A stretch of DNA of 6,843 nucleotides from Flavobacteriaceae bacterium (GCA_949507465.1 CATEMS010000152.1:1-6843); one strand, 5' to 3'; numbered from the stretch's first letter, positions 1-6,426 are shown. The notes: generated from the letters alone by a model not told the origin. Numbers and translations are program-made.

Positions 1-231
1 ATGTCAAACGATGATGTGTTTTTAACAAAATCTACTGCAAATACAAAAGAAACAATAGAGGTTGATGGTGTAGAGTATCCAGTAGTTAAAATGGAGATAT
101 CAAGAACATCTCATCCTTTTTACACCGGTAAATCAAAATTAATCGATACAGCAGGACGTATCGATAAGTTCAAAAATAAATATGCAAAATTCAAAAAACC
201 TGCTGCAGCTCCTGCACAGGACAAAGAGTAG
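1..231 (+). CDS. rpmE2: Type B 50S ribosomal protein L31, 5' end outside the window
   Basis: This is a component of the large ribosomal subunit, at the interface with the small subunit. The visible 76 residues carry the L31 core: TKETIEVDGVEYPVVK, the EISRTSHPFYTGKSKL segment and the IDTAGRIDKF segment. There is no cysteine, which marks the zinc-free type B (C-) paralogue. The window happens to begin at an ATG, but this is almost certainly an internal methionine. Type B L31 proteins normally begin with about 17 further residues (MKKGIHPxxYRxVVFxD) before the MSNDDVF stretch, so the true start lies upstream. The C-terminus has an extra Ala/Pro-rich tail (PAAAPAQDKE). A clear terminator follows 21 bases after the stop. 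The family assignment is secure; the truncated start is inferred from family knowledge. Confidence 0.93.
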   Translation: MSNDDVFLTKSTANTKETIEVDGVEYPVVKMEISRTSHPFYTGKSKLIDTAGRIDKFKNKYAKFKKPAAAPAQDKE

Positions 232-252
232 TTTTTTGTATACAAACCATAG

Positions 253-281
253 AAAACCTACGAGAAATCGTAGGTTTTTTT
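253..281 (+). terminator. Rho-independent terminator of the L31 gene
   Basis: An 11-base-pair perfect stem (AAAACCTACGA with TCGTAGGTTTT) encloses a GAAA tetraloop and runs into seven consecutive T. It lies directly after the L31 stop codon and separates that gene from the GlmU-like gene. The run of A on the left side gives only a short T tail in the reverse direction, so it is mainly a plus-strand terminator. Confidence 0.92.
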
Positions 282-330
282 GTTGCAATAGCTCACGGGA
301 CTCTCTTGAAAAGGCCTTATGAGCGAAATG

Positions 331-371
331 TTATGTTTAATTGCTATTTTTGATTATTATGTTTAACTGCT
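331..371 (+). repeat. 15-base direct repeat around the GlmU-like gene promoter
   Basis: TTATGTTTAATTGCT at 331-345 recurs as TTATGTTTAACTGCT at 357-371, with 14 of 15 bases identical and a start-to-start distance of 26 bases. The copies flank the -7 element at 345-352. The first copy overlaps the first base of that element, and the second lies between it and the start codon at 376. It may be a two-site operator or a local duplication. A chance match in AT-rich DNA is possible but not very likely at this length. Confidence 0.6.
345..352 (+). promoter_or_regulatory. Bacteroidota-type -7 element for the GlmU-like gene
   Basis: TATTTTTG is an exact match to the TAnnTTTG -7 consensus of the primary sigma factor in Bacteroidota. 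It sits 23 bases before the ATG, which predicts a transcription start near 357 and a very short leader. No good TTTG -33 element is visible at the usual 17-23 base spacing; TTATG at 317-321 is the nearest weak candidate. Confidence 0.6.
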
Positions 372-375
372 TGTT

Positions 376-1551
376 ATGAATTATATTCTCTTTGACGGCG
401 CCGTGCGCAACCAATTATTGCCTTTTACCTTTACACGCCCTGTAGCAGATATTAGAATAGGGATTTTAACCATTCGTGAAAAATGGGAAAAATTCTTAGG
501 ATCTACTACTACCACAGTAACAGAGGAGTACCTATCAGAGAAGTTCCCGATGGTAGAGTTGGAAGAAAATGTGCTCATCAATGCTTCTTTTTGCCCTTCA
601 GAGAATTTAGTGAATTTGATAAAAGGCCTTCAAGAGAATCAAGCTATTTTCTACAACGATGAACCCTTGGCTTTTTTTGCTAAAGAAGACCAAGAAATAG
701 ACTTTACTAGTTTTTCCATTACAGAGTATACAGACGATGATATATTAAGGGTAGAGCATACCTGGGATATCTTTGAGAAGAACCCTCAGGCAATTCAGAG
801 AGATTTTGACTTGTTGACCCAAGGGAGAACCTCAGAGGCTATTCCAAAAAACACAGTTGCGTACAATATACAACAGATCTTTATTGAAAAAGGTGCCAAG
901 GTAATATGCACCTCGCTAAATGCAACAGATGGTCCTATATACATCGGTAAAGACACCTTAGTTATGGAGGGTGCAACCCTGCAAGGACCATTTGCTTTGT
1001 GTGCGCACTCAACCGTTAAAATGGGTGCCAAAATTTATCCAGGAACAACCATAGGTCCTCACTGCAAAGTAGCAGGTGAGGTGTCTAATTCTGTTATGAT
1101 GGGCTTCTCAAACAAAGGCCATGATGGGTATATGGGTAATTCTGTTCTTGGTCATTGGTGTAATCTTGGTGCAGATACCAATACCTCAAATTTAAAAAAC
1201 AATTATGCACAAGTACGTTTGTGGGATTACAACAGCGAAAAATTCCAAAATACTGGATCTCAGTTTTGTGGTCTGATGATGGGTGATCACAGCAAATGTG
1301 GTATCAATACCATGTTTAATACCGGAACTGTAGTGGGGGTGAGCGCCAATATTTTTGGTGCAGGCTATCCTCGTAATTTTATTCCAAGTTTTTCATGGGG
1401 CGGTTCTAGTGGCATGCAGACATACAATACAAAGAAGGCTTTTGAAGTGGCTGCTATTGTAATGGCTAGGCGAGGGCTAGAATTTGATGCTCAGCAGAAA
1501 GCTATCTTAGACGAGGTTTTTGAAATTAGCAAACAGTGGAGACGCTCTTAA
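376..1551 (+). CDS. GlmU-family sugar nucleotidyltransferase / left-handed beta-helix acyltransferase
   Basis: Probable two-domain cytosolic enzyme proposed to act in UDP-N-acetylglucosamine supply (N-acetylglucosamine-1-phosphate uridylyltransferase and/or glucosamine-1-phosphate acetyltransferase). Residues 1-110 form a shortened nucleotidyltransferase-like part with the family signature LLPFTFTRPVADIRIGI (14-30), in place of the classical GxGTRM loop. Residues from about 165 to 345 have the spaced hexapeptide pattern of a left-handed parallel beta-helix (for example GPIYIG, VKMGAKIYPGTTIGPHCKV). A GHD...GH segment (248-260) is followed by the conserved NLGADTNTSNLKNNY (263-277), which resembles the acetyltransferase active-site region of GlmU, where a histidine is the base. 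At 391 residues it is shorter than E. coli GlmU (456), with the shortfall in the N-domain. It matches my memory of the Bacteroidota alternative GlmU family (TIGR03991). The start follows an exact -7 element and there is no Shine-Dalgarno. mtaB follows 56 bases downstream and may be co-transcribed. The substrate is not proven. Confidence 0.88.
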   Translation: MNYILFDGAVRNQLLPFTFTRPVADIRIGILTIREKWEKFLGSTTTTVTEEYLSEKFPMVELEENVLINASFCPSENLVNLIKGLQENQAIFYNDEPLAFFAKEDQEIDFTSFSITEYTDDDILRVEHTWDIFEKNPQAIQRDFDLLTQGRTSEAIPKNTVAYNIQQIFIEKGAKVICTSLNATDGPIYIGKDTLVMEGATLQGPFALCAHSTVKMGAKIYPGTTIGPHCKVAGEVSNSVMMGFSNKGHDGYMGNSVLGHWCNLGADTNTSNLKNNYAQVRLWDYNSEKFQNTGSQFCGLMMGDHSKCGINTMFNTGTVVGVSANIFGAGYPRNFIPSFSWGGSSGMQTYNTKKAFEVAAIVMARRGLEFDAQQKAILDEVFEISKQWRRS

Positions 1552-1607
1552 ATAACAATTTTCTCTATTTAAAACTTAATAATTTCACATTTAATTAGTG
1601 TTGATAT

Positions 1608-2942
1608 ATGGCTGTCTTAAAAAAAGCTGCTTTTTACACCCTAGGCTGTAAGCTTAATTATAGTGAAACCTCTACAATTTCCAGAGATTTTACCAACCAA
1701 GGCTTTCAGCGAGTTGATTTCTCTGACCCTGCAGACATATATGTCATAAATACTTGTAGTGTCACCCAAAATGCGGACAAAAGATTTAAAAGTATAGTAG
1801 GGCAGGCCAAAAAAAATAATCCAGAGGCCTTTATTGCAGCGATTGGTTGTTATGCTCAATTAAAGCCAGAAGAACTAGCAGATGTTGATGGAGTAGATTT
1901 GGTACTGGGGGCCACAGAAAAATTTAATATTACTTCCTACATCAATGATTTATTTTCCAATCCAGATAGAGGCACCTCAAGTGGCGCACAGATTCATAGC
2001 TGTGAGATTAAAGACGCAGATTTTTATGTAGGTTCTTACGCTATTGGAGATCGTACCCGAGCGTTTTTAAAAGTACAGGACGGTTGTGATTACAAGTGTA
2101 CGTATTGTACCATTCCACTGGCCAGAGGTATCTCCAGGAGTGATACGGTAGAGAATGTGCTTAAAAATGCTGCTGAAATTTCTGCTAAAGGAATTAAGGA
2201 AATTGTACTTACAGGGGTAAATATCGGAGATTACGGTAAAGGTGAGTTTGGAAACAAAAAACATGAGCATACTTTTTTTGAGCTCTGTCAGGCTTTAGAC
2301 GAGGTAGATGGTATCAAGCGCCTTAGAATATCATCTATAGAGCCAAACTTACTTACCAACCAAACCATTGACTTTGTAGCGCAATCTAAGACCTTTGTAC
2401 CTCATTTTCATATACCCTTGCAAAGCGGTAGTGATGTTTTGTTAAAATTGATGCAGAGAAGATACATGACCAACTTGTATCTTGATCGTGTTGCCAGAAT
2501 AAACAATACAATGCCAAATGCTTGTATTGGTGTAGACGTTATTGTTGGTTTCCCTGGAGAAACAGAAGAGTTATTTCTGCAGACCTATCATTTTTTAAAC
2601 CAATTGCAGGTGTCTTATCTTCATGTTTTTACTTATTCTGAAAGAGAAAACACTCCAGCTGCCTCTATGAAGGGAGTGGTTTCAAAGGCAACACGTGCCA
2701 AAAGAAGCAAAATGCTTCGTGGTTTGTCTGCAAAAAAGCGCCGAGCTTTTTACGAGTCGCAATTAGGGAATTCTCTAACAGTGCTATTTGAGGGTGAAAA
2801 CAAGCAAGGATACATACATGGTTTTACACAAAACTATGTGAAGGTGAAACACCCTTGGAACCCAGATCTGGTGAACACCCTAAGGGAGGTCACACTCCTT
2901 GAAATTGATGAAGATGGAATGGTGCGATTTGAGTTTATTTAA
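1608..2942 (+). CDS. mtaB: tRNA (t6A37) methylthiotransferase MtaB
   Basis: Radical-SAM enzyme that adds a methylthio group to C2 of N6-threonylcarbamoyladenosine at tRNA position 37, giving ms2t6A in tRNAs that read ANN codons. Domain order is complete. The N-terminal MTTase domain has the three cluster cysteines Cys14 (TLGCKLN), Cys50 (NTCSVT) and Cys81 (IGCYAQ). The radical-SAM core has CDYKCTYC (Cys160, Cys164, Cys167) and the following IPLARGxxRS stretch, with LTGVNIGDYG (201-210) and HIPLQSGSD (268-276). A TRAM RNA-binding domain covers about 386-443. The opening FYTLGCKLNYSET is typical of MtaB rather than MiaB or RimO. The length of 444 residues is normal. The first ATG is used, with AT-rich DNA and no Shine-Dalgarno before it. 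No clear promoter is seen in the 56-base gap, so read-through from the GlmU-like gene is likely. It converges on the GNAT-like gene. Confidence 0.95.
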   Translation: MAVLKKAAFYTLGCKLNYSETSTISRDFTNQGFQRVDFSDPADIYVINTCSVTQNADKRFKSIVGQAKKNNPEAFIAAIGCYAQLKPEELADVDGVDLVLGATEKFNITSYINDLFSNPDRGTSSGAQIHSCEIKDADFYVGSYAIGDRTRAFLKVQDGCDYKCTYCTIPLARGISRSDTVENVLKNAAEISAKGIKEIVLTGVNIGDYGKGEFGNKKHEHTFFELCQALDEVDGIKRLRISSIEPNLLTNQTIDFVAQSKTFVPHFHIPLQSGSDVLLKLMQRRYMTNLYLDRVARINNTMPNACIGVDVIVGFPGETEELFLQTYHFLNQLQVSYLHVFTYSERENTPAASMKGVVSKATRAKRSKMLRGLSAKKRRAFYESQLGNSLTVLFEGENKQGYIHGFTQNYVKVKHPWNPDLVNTLREVTLLEIDEDGMVRFEFI

Positions 2943-2987
2943 TATAATCCATCACATTATATAAACACTCTTAAAATAATTAATAAC

Positions 2988-3009
2988 AGGTATTTATATA
3001 TTTATACCT
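2988..3009. other. Inverted repeat between convergent mtaB and the GNAT-like gene
   Basis: AGGTAT and ATACCT form a six-base-pair stem with a ten-base AT loop that includes the stop codon of the minus-strand gene. Neither side has a proper T tract, so it is only a weak terminator candidate. No better hairpin is visible between the convergent genes. Confidence 0.3.
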
Positions 3010-3293
3010 ACAGGAAGAAGATCCCTGTAAGTGCGTCTATTTTTACGTAAAAAACCAACTACCTCTGGGCTTGTGGGCATCACGCTAATACCTCGTAAAC
3101 GTACTTGGTCAAAAACCGCTTTTATGAATATATCTCTAAACCCTTGCTCTTCGAGATCTTCTGGCATATCATATTTTGTTAAAAATATTTTACGGTCTTG
3201 TAAGGCGTATTCTATGCGCGCCATATTTTCTCCAACTTCAAGTTCAAACTGGCGTAAAAATTCATTATCGGTAATTTCTACATCTTCTATCAT
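2994..3293 (-). CDS. Small GNAT-like N-acetyltransferase (YjdJ/NATD1-type), 99 residues
   Basis: A one-domain protein of the short GNAT type, which is roughly half the size of a classical GNAT enzyme. The visible pattern is a strand region (ARIEYALQDRKIFLTKYDMP, 25-44), the loop-helix EDLEEQGFRDIFIKAVFDQVRLRG (45-68) where acetyl-CoA should bind, then ISVMPTSPEVVGFLRKNRRTYRDLL (69-93). The end matches the family ending in which a helix with Lys-Asn precedes a Tyr-x-x-Leu-Leu motif. The RGxGxG acetyl-CoA loop is reduced to EEQGFR. The cysteine often found after the PxC motif is replaced by Thr-Ser, so activity is uncertain. It lies 35 bases after the pirin gene on the same strand and is probably the second gene of that operon. 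The target is unknown. The start is the first in-frame ATG that fits the operon spacing. Confidence 0.75.
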   Translation of the reverse strand: MIEDVEITDNEFLRQFELEVGENMARIEYALQDRKIFLTKYDMPEDLEEQGFRDIFIKAVFDQVRLRGISVMPTSPEVVGFLRKNRRTYRDLLPVGINI

Positions 3294-3328
3294 AACTGTT
3301 TTGGTTAAAGTGTTTTTTATACTATTTA

Positions 3329-4045
3329 TTAGATCATGGGTACTTCCACAATCAGGACCTTACTGTTTTTAGCAATGCTCATGTCAACCACTGTCGTATC
3401 CCAAACCCCAATAGCATCTCTATGATTTAGTGTTTGTTCCAAAACAGCAACAGATCCTTCTACAACCATGATATATATCCCATTTTGGGCTTGTTGTAGG
3501 GTGTAATTTGTTTGTGTTGGGTCACTAAAATCCCCTATACTGATATAGGCCTGTTGGTGTATCCAAATATCATCTTGTGTTGCTTCTTGTTTTGGTTTTA
3601 CGATGGTTGTGAACCCATTTTTTGTTAACAAGGGCGCAATTTTTTTTTGCTCGTAACGGGGTGTAACATTTTGGGTTTGTGTATGAATCCAAAGTTGAAA
3701 GAGCTTAAGGCTCTGATGAGAACTTGCATTAACCTCACTATGTTCTATACCACTTCCAGCGCTCATCACCTGGATATCTCCTGCTTTAATAACACCTTGA
3801 TTACCCATAGAATCTTCATGTTTTAATGCCCCAGATTGTACAATGGTAATGATTTCCATATTTTTATGTGGATGTTTACCAAAACCCATTGCAGGAGCTA
3901 TGGTGTCATCATTGAGAACCCTTAGGGCTCCAAAATTCATTTTATTTGGGTTGAAATAATTTCCGAAACTAAACGAGTACCTGGCCTCTAGCCAGCCAAA
4001 ACGTAAAAGCCCTCTGTCTTGGGCAGTGTGTAGAACTTTATTCAT
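3329..4045 (-). CDS. Pirin family protein (cupin, YhhW-like)
   Basis: A bicupin metalloprotein, 238 residues, close to the usual 230-240. The N-terminal cupin carries all four metal ligands expected from known pirins: His58 and His60 in FGKHPHKNMEI, and His102 and Glu104 in GSGIEHSE. Supporting motifs are SFSFGNYFNP (24-33) and LKLFQLWI (113-120). The C-terminal half is the second, metal-free cupin, ending VLIVEVPMI. E. coli YhhW and human pirin have quercetin dioxygenase activity in vitro; the physiological substrate is generally unknown and pirins are often linked to stress responses. I chose the ATG at 4045-4043 (MNKVLHTAQDRG) because pirins begin at this point. The frame stays open to 4156, but that extension would overlap the divergent hydrolase gene and has no family resemblance. 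It is followed after 35 bases by the GNAT-like gene. Confidence 0.93.
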   Translation of the reverse strand: MNKVLHTAQDRGLLRFGWLEARYSFSFGNYFNPNKMNFGALRVLNDDTIAPAMGFGKHPHKNMEIITIVQSGALKHEDSMGNQGVIKAGDIQVMSAGSGIEHSEVNASSHQSLKLFQLWIHTQTQNVTPRYEQKKIAPLLTKNGFTTIVKPKQEATQDDIWIHQQAYISIGDFSDPTQTNYTLQQAQNGIYIMVVEGSVAVLEQTLNHRDAIGVWDTTVVDMSIAKNSKVLIVEVPMI

Positions 4046-4081
4046 TTGTTTGTACCAATGGTTAAATCGATGTATTAATAA

Positions 4082-4095
4082 TTGTAAATTTACAA
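4082..4095. promoter_or_regulatory. Perfect 14-base palindrome in the pirin/hydrolase divergent region
   Basis: TTGTAAATTTACAA is its own reverse complement. It lies inside the 88-base region (4046-4133) between the divergent pirin and hydrolase genes, so a dimeric repressor or activator bound there could act on both. Promoter elements nearby are weak. TTATTTTG at 4114-4121 matches seven of the eight -7 consensus letters with the spacer counted as free, and points toward the hydrolase. On the minus strand, ATTATTTG (4100-4093) keeps only the TTTG half and overlaps the palindrome. The regulator is unknown. Confidence 0.45.
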
Positions 4096-4133
4096 ATAAT
4101 ATAAGTGTTTCTCTTATTTTGTGACCTAAAGCA

Positions 4134-4799
4134 ATGAATAATACCCAAACCCACATTTATTTTGTGCCTGGATTAGCAGCAGATAAGGAGATATTTGAAA
4201 ATATTCGCTTGCCAGAATCTTCCTATGTATTGCATGTAATTTCCTGGATAATTCCTAGTAAAAATGAACCAATAAGCCAATATGCTAAGCGTATGGCAGC
4301 CTTTGTGGAAGAAAAAAATGCAGTGCTGGTTGGTGTTTCTTTTGGTGGTGTGGTGGCTCAAGAAATGAGTGTTTTTTTGAATTTAAAAAAACTGATCATC
4401 ATTTCAAGTATCAAAACTAGGTTTGAATTACCCTTAAAATTCAAGTTGGTAAAATGGTTGCGGCTCTACAGGCTTTTTCCTACTAAACTTTTTCTCACCT
4501 CTAAGGATTACACCAAATTTGCATTGGGTCCCATATCTGCAAAAAAATTAAAACTATATCAAAATTATTTGCATATGCGAGATGGACGTTATTTGGACTG
4601 GGCCACAAAAAATATGGTTTGTTGGAAAAGAACAAAACCTGTTGGTGGGGTGTATCACATTCATGGAGATGCTGATTTGGTATTCCCAATTAAACACATT
4701 AAAAACTCTCTTGTCATAGCAGGAGGATCTCATATCATGTTGTTAACAAAAGGCCCCCTTCTGAGCCGTAAAATTGTTGATATTATCTCACAAAACTAG
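4134..4799 (+). CDS. Small alpha/beta-hydrolase fold protein
   Basis: A cytosolic hydrolase of 221 residues with no signal peptide. It has an apparently complete catalytic triad: the nucleophile Ser69 in the elbow GVSFGG (67-72), Asp181 (or Asp179) in HGDADLVFP (177-185), and His200 in GGSH (197-200). The usual HGxxG oxyanion segment after the first strand is replaced by VPGLAADKEIF (11-21). A basic, hydrophobic insert at about 95-150 (rich in Lys, Leu, Tyr) would form the lid over the active site. The substrate cannot be read from the sequence; esterase or thioesterase-like activity is possible. It diverges from the pirin gene across a palindrome-containing region. The lytic transglycosylase follows after 57 bases and may share its transcript. 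The ATG chosen is the first in the frame, and it lies just downstream of a weak -7 element. Confidence 0.85.
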   Translation: MNNTQTHIYFVPGLAADKEIFENIRLPESSYVLHVISWIIPSKNEPISQYAKRMAAFVEEKNAVLVGVSFGGVVAQEMSVFLNLKKLIIISSIKTRFELPLKFKLVKWLRLYRLFPTKLFLTSKDYTKFALGPISAKKLKLYQNYLHMRDGRYLDWATKNMVCWKRTKPVGGVYHIHGDADLVFPIKHIKNSLVIAGGSHIMLLTKGPLLSRKIVDIISQN

Positions 4800-4856
4800 T
4801 CTGCTTTGCCATATTTTTTGAAGCAATATTGAGTATTTTTATGAAAAATAGTTACC

Positions 4857-5804
4857 ATGCATACTCTTTCAAAAATTGGTGTAGCCGCCACGATAGTTTT
4901 TATTTGTGTACTTTTTATCGGAGGGATACAATCTCCTAAAACAATTACTGATAAGGCTCCAGCCACTCCTACCCAATACCACAAAAAATCTGATATGCTT
5001 CGAGTATCCTCCATTGCTATTCCTAGTGTTATGACATTTGCCGGTGAGCAGGTTCCTCTGCAGGACACCGATGTCAGAGAACGACTCGATAGAGAGATTC
5101 ATGTAAATACCTACTGGCACTCTAATATGCTGTTAATGATTAAAAAGTCAAACCGATTTTTCTCACAGATAGAACCCTTACTTAAGAAATACAACCTCCC
5201 TGATGATTTTAAATACTTGGCCGTTGCAGAGAGTGGTCTTGACAATGTCACCTCCTCTGCGGGAGCATCTGGTTTTTGGCAATTTATGAGAGCAACAGCA
5301 AAGCAGTATGGCCTTGAGGTTAATAGTTATGTAGATGAGCGGTATAATTTAGAACTAGCAACCAGGGTAGCGGCTGAGTATTTACATGATTCTAAAGAGT
5401 TGTTTGGTACTTGGACCAATGCTGCCGCTGCCTACAATGCTGGTAATGCTGGAATCTCCAAACAAATGAAGCGTCAAAACACCACAAGCTACTACAATCT
5501 ACTTTTAAACAGTGAAACTGGAAGGTATGTATTTAGAATACTTGCTTTTAAAGAAATTTTGAGTAATCCTGAAAAATATGGTTTTTTTGTGGATCAAAAC
5601 GATTTATACCAAGCCATTCCTACCAAAACTATGGTCATAGATACACCCATAACAGATCTGGCAGCATTTGCAAAGCAGCAGGGAATTAGTTACAAAACAT
5701 TAAAGATTCACAATCCTTGGCTTAGAGATACGTATTTGAAAAATGCCTCAGGGAAAAAGTACTACATAAAGATTCCAAAAACGGGATATTACCTTTCTCA
5801 ATAA
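4857..5804 (+). CDS. Membrane-anchored lytic transglycosylase, MltD-like
   Basis: A peptidoglycan-cleaving enzyme that cuts the MurNAc-GlcNAc bond to give 1,6-anhydro ends. Residues 7-24 are one hydrophobic segment, either a signal anchor or a cleavable signal. There is no lipobox cysteine, so unlike E. coli MltD it is probably not a lipoprotein. Residues 25-95 are a linker. The SLT domain runs from about 97 to 235. Glu125 in AVAESGLDN is the catalytic acid, followed by SSAGASGFWQFM (133-144), the family 1D version of the motif, and AAAYNAGNAGI (190-200). Residues 250-313 (LAAFAKQQGISYKTLKIHNPWL and YYIKIP) look like a degenerate LysM unit for glycan binding. The length of 315 residues is short compared with MltD proteins that have full LysM repeats. 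It lies 57 bases after the hydrolase gene and converges on the TPR gene. The start is the only in-frame ATG that gives the complete membrane segment. Confidence 0.93.
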   Translation: MHTLSKIGVAATIVFICVLFIGGIQSPKTITDKAPATPTQYHKKSDMLRVSSIAIPSVMTFAGEQVPLQDTDVRERLDREIHVNTYWHSNMLLMIKKSNRFFSQIEPLLKKYNLPDDFKYLAVAESGLDNVTSSAGASGFWQFMRATAKQYGLEVNSYVDERYNLELATRVAAEYLHDSKELFGTWTNAAAAYNAGNAGISKQMKRQNTTSYYNLLLNSETGRYVFRILAFKEILSNPEKYGFFVDQNDLYQAIPTKTMVIDTPITDLAAFAKQQGISYKTLKIHNPWLRDTYLKNASGKKYYIKIPKTGYYLSQ

Positions 5805-5834
5805 ACGTTTTAGTAGTTGCTTTCTAAAAAGCGA

Positions 5835-6404
5835 TTAACGTCTGCCGCCACGACCAGATCTGCCACCCCCAAATTGTTGCTTGGGTTGTCCAGAGCGTTT
5901 CATTTGGTTTTTCATCATCTTTATTTGATCTTCCATCATGTTTTGTTTGTCGAGCTTTTTTGCCTCAGAAAGAAGTATTTCTGCTTCTCTTTTTCTGTTC
6001 TTTGACATAGCAATACCCGCAAGATTTAATTTTGTCATTGCCATGTCTGTATCCATAGACAAACCTAAAGTCACCGCTTTTTTAAAGTATTTTTCGGCTT
6101 CATTCATATTAGTTTGAGAGAGCATAAGTCCATTCAAATAATTGTAATACCCCTGTTGTTTTCTCACAAGGGATGCTTCTGGGTTTTTAATTTTGTCAAG
6201 CCATTTTTTTGCTCCAGGAAAATCTTGTTTCCGTAGTCTTAGAAAGGATAAAAGAATCAATTCATTTTTGAAATACAAGAACACAAAAACAAAGGAAAGA
6301 ACAATAAGCATGATACCATTGCCGATGTAAGATTCTACAATTTGCCAAATACCAGTACCTACAAGAAGTGCTGTTATAATAAGTTTTAAATTTTTATGAA
6401 ACAT
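5835..6404 (-). CDS. Two-helix membrane protein with TPR-like helices and an RGG-rich tail
   Basis: I do not recognise a named family with certainty. Of the 189 residues, 7-23 and 29-46 are two hydrophobic segments joined by a short turn, giving a hairpin in the membrane with both ends on the same side. From about 60 to 152 the pattern is that of tetratricopeptide helices: GAKKWLDKI, YYNYLNGLMLSQTNMNEAEKYFKKAVTLG and TKLNLAGIAMSKNRKREAEILLSEAKKL each give a helix pair with the small and aromatic residues of a TPR. A Met/Lys/Gln-rich segment follows (155-170), then a basic Gly/Arg tail, GGGRSGRGGRR (179-189). Such proteins usually act as binding scaffolds; no enzyme motif is present. It has its own exact -7 element 22 bases before the ATG, diverges from rpmH and converges on the transglycosylase. 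Its role is unknown. Confidence 0.85.
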   Translation of the reverse strand: MFHKNLKLIITALLVGTGIWQIVESYIGNGIMLIVLSFVFVFLYFKNELILLSFLRLRKQDFPGAKKWLDKIKNPEASLVRKQQGYYNYLNGLMLSQTNMNEAEKYFKKAVTLGLSMDTDMAMTKLNLAGIAMSKNRKREAEILLSEAKKLDKQNMMEDQIKMMKNQMKRSGQPKQQFGGGRSGRGGRR

Positions 6405-6426
6405 ATTGCTTGTATTTTTAGGACCA

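Noticed and set aside
291..324. GCTCA / TGAGC inverted repeat upstream of the GlmU-like gene
   Set aside because: Five base pairs around a 24-base loop is too weak to call, and it has no relation to the terminator or promoter beside it.
1552..1607. Possible separate promoter for mtaB
   Set aside because: No TAnnTTTG element is present in the 56-base gap; co-transcription with the GlmU-like gene is the simpler reading.
3031..3372. 113-residue open frame on the plus strand
   Set aside because: It lies antisense to the GNAT-like gene and the end of the pirin gene, has no recognisable motif and is rich in Ser and Arg as expected of a shadow frame.
4046..4156. 37-residue N-terminal extension of the pirin frame (start at 4156)
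   Set aside because: It overlaps the start of the divergent hydrolase gene, crosses the palindrome region and does not resemble pirins, whose usual start matches the ATG at 4045.
4834..4850. Inverted repeat TATTTTTATGAAAAATA just before the transglycosylase start
   Set aside because: All stem pairs are A-T, the loop has three bases and there is no T tract, so it is unlikely to be stable. The TATTTTTA within it is a 7/8 match to the -7 element but has no -33 partner at the right spacing.
5819..5832. Small hairpin GCTTT-CTAA-AAAGC between the convergent transglycosylase and TPR genes
   Set aside because: Only five base pairs and no T tract on either strand, so it does not qualify as a terminator.
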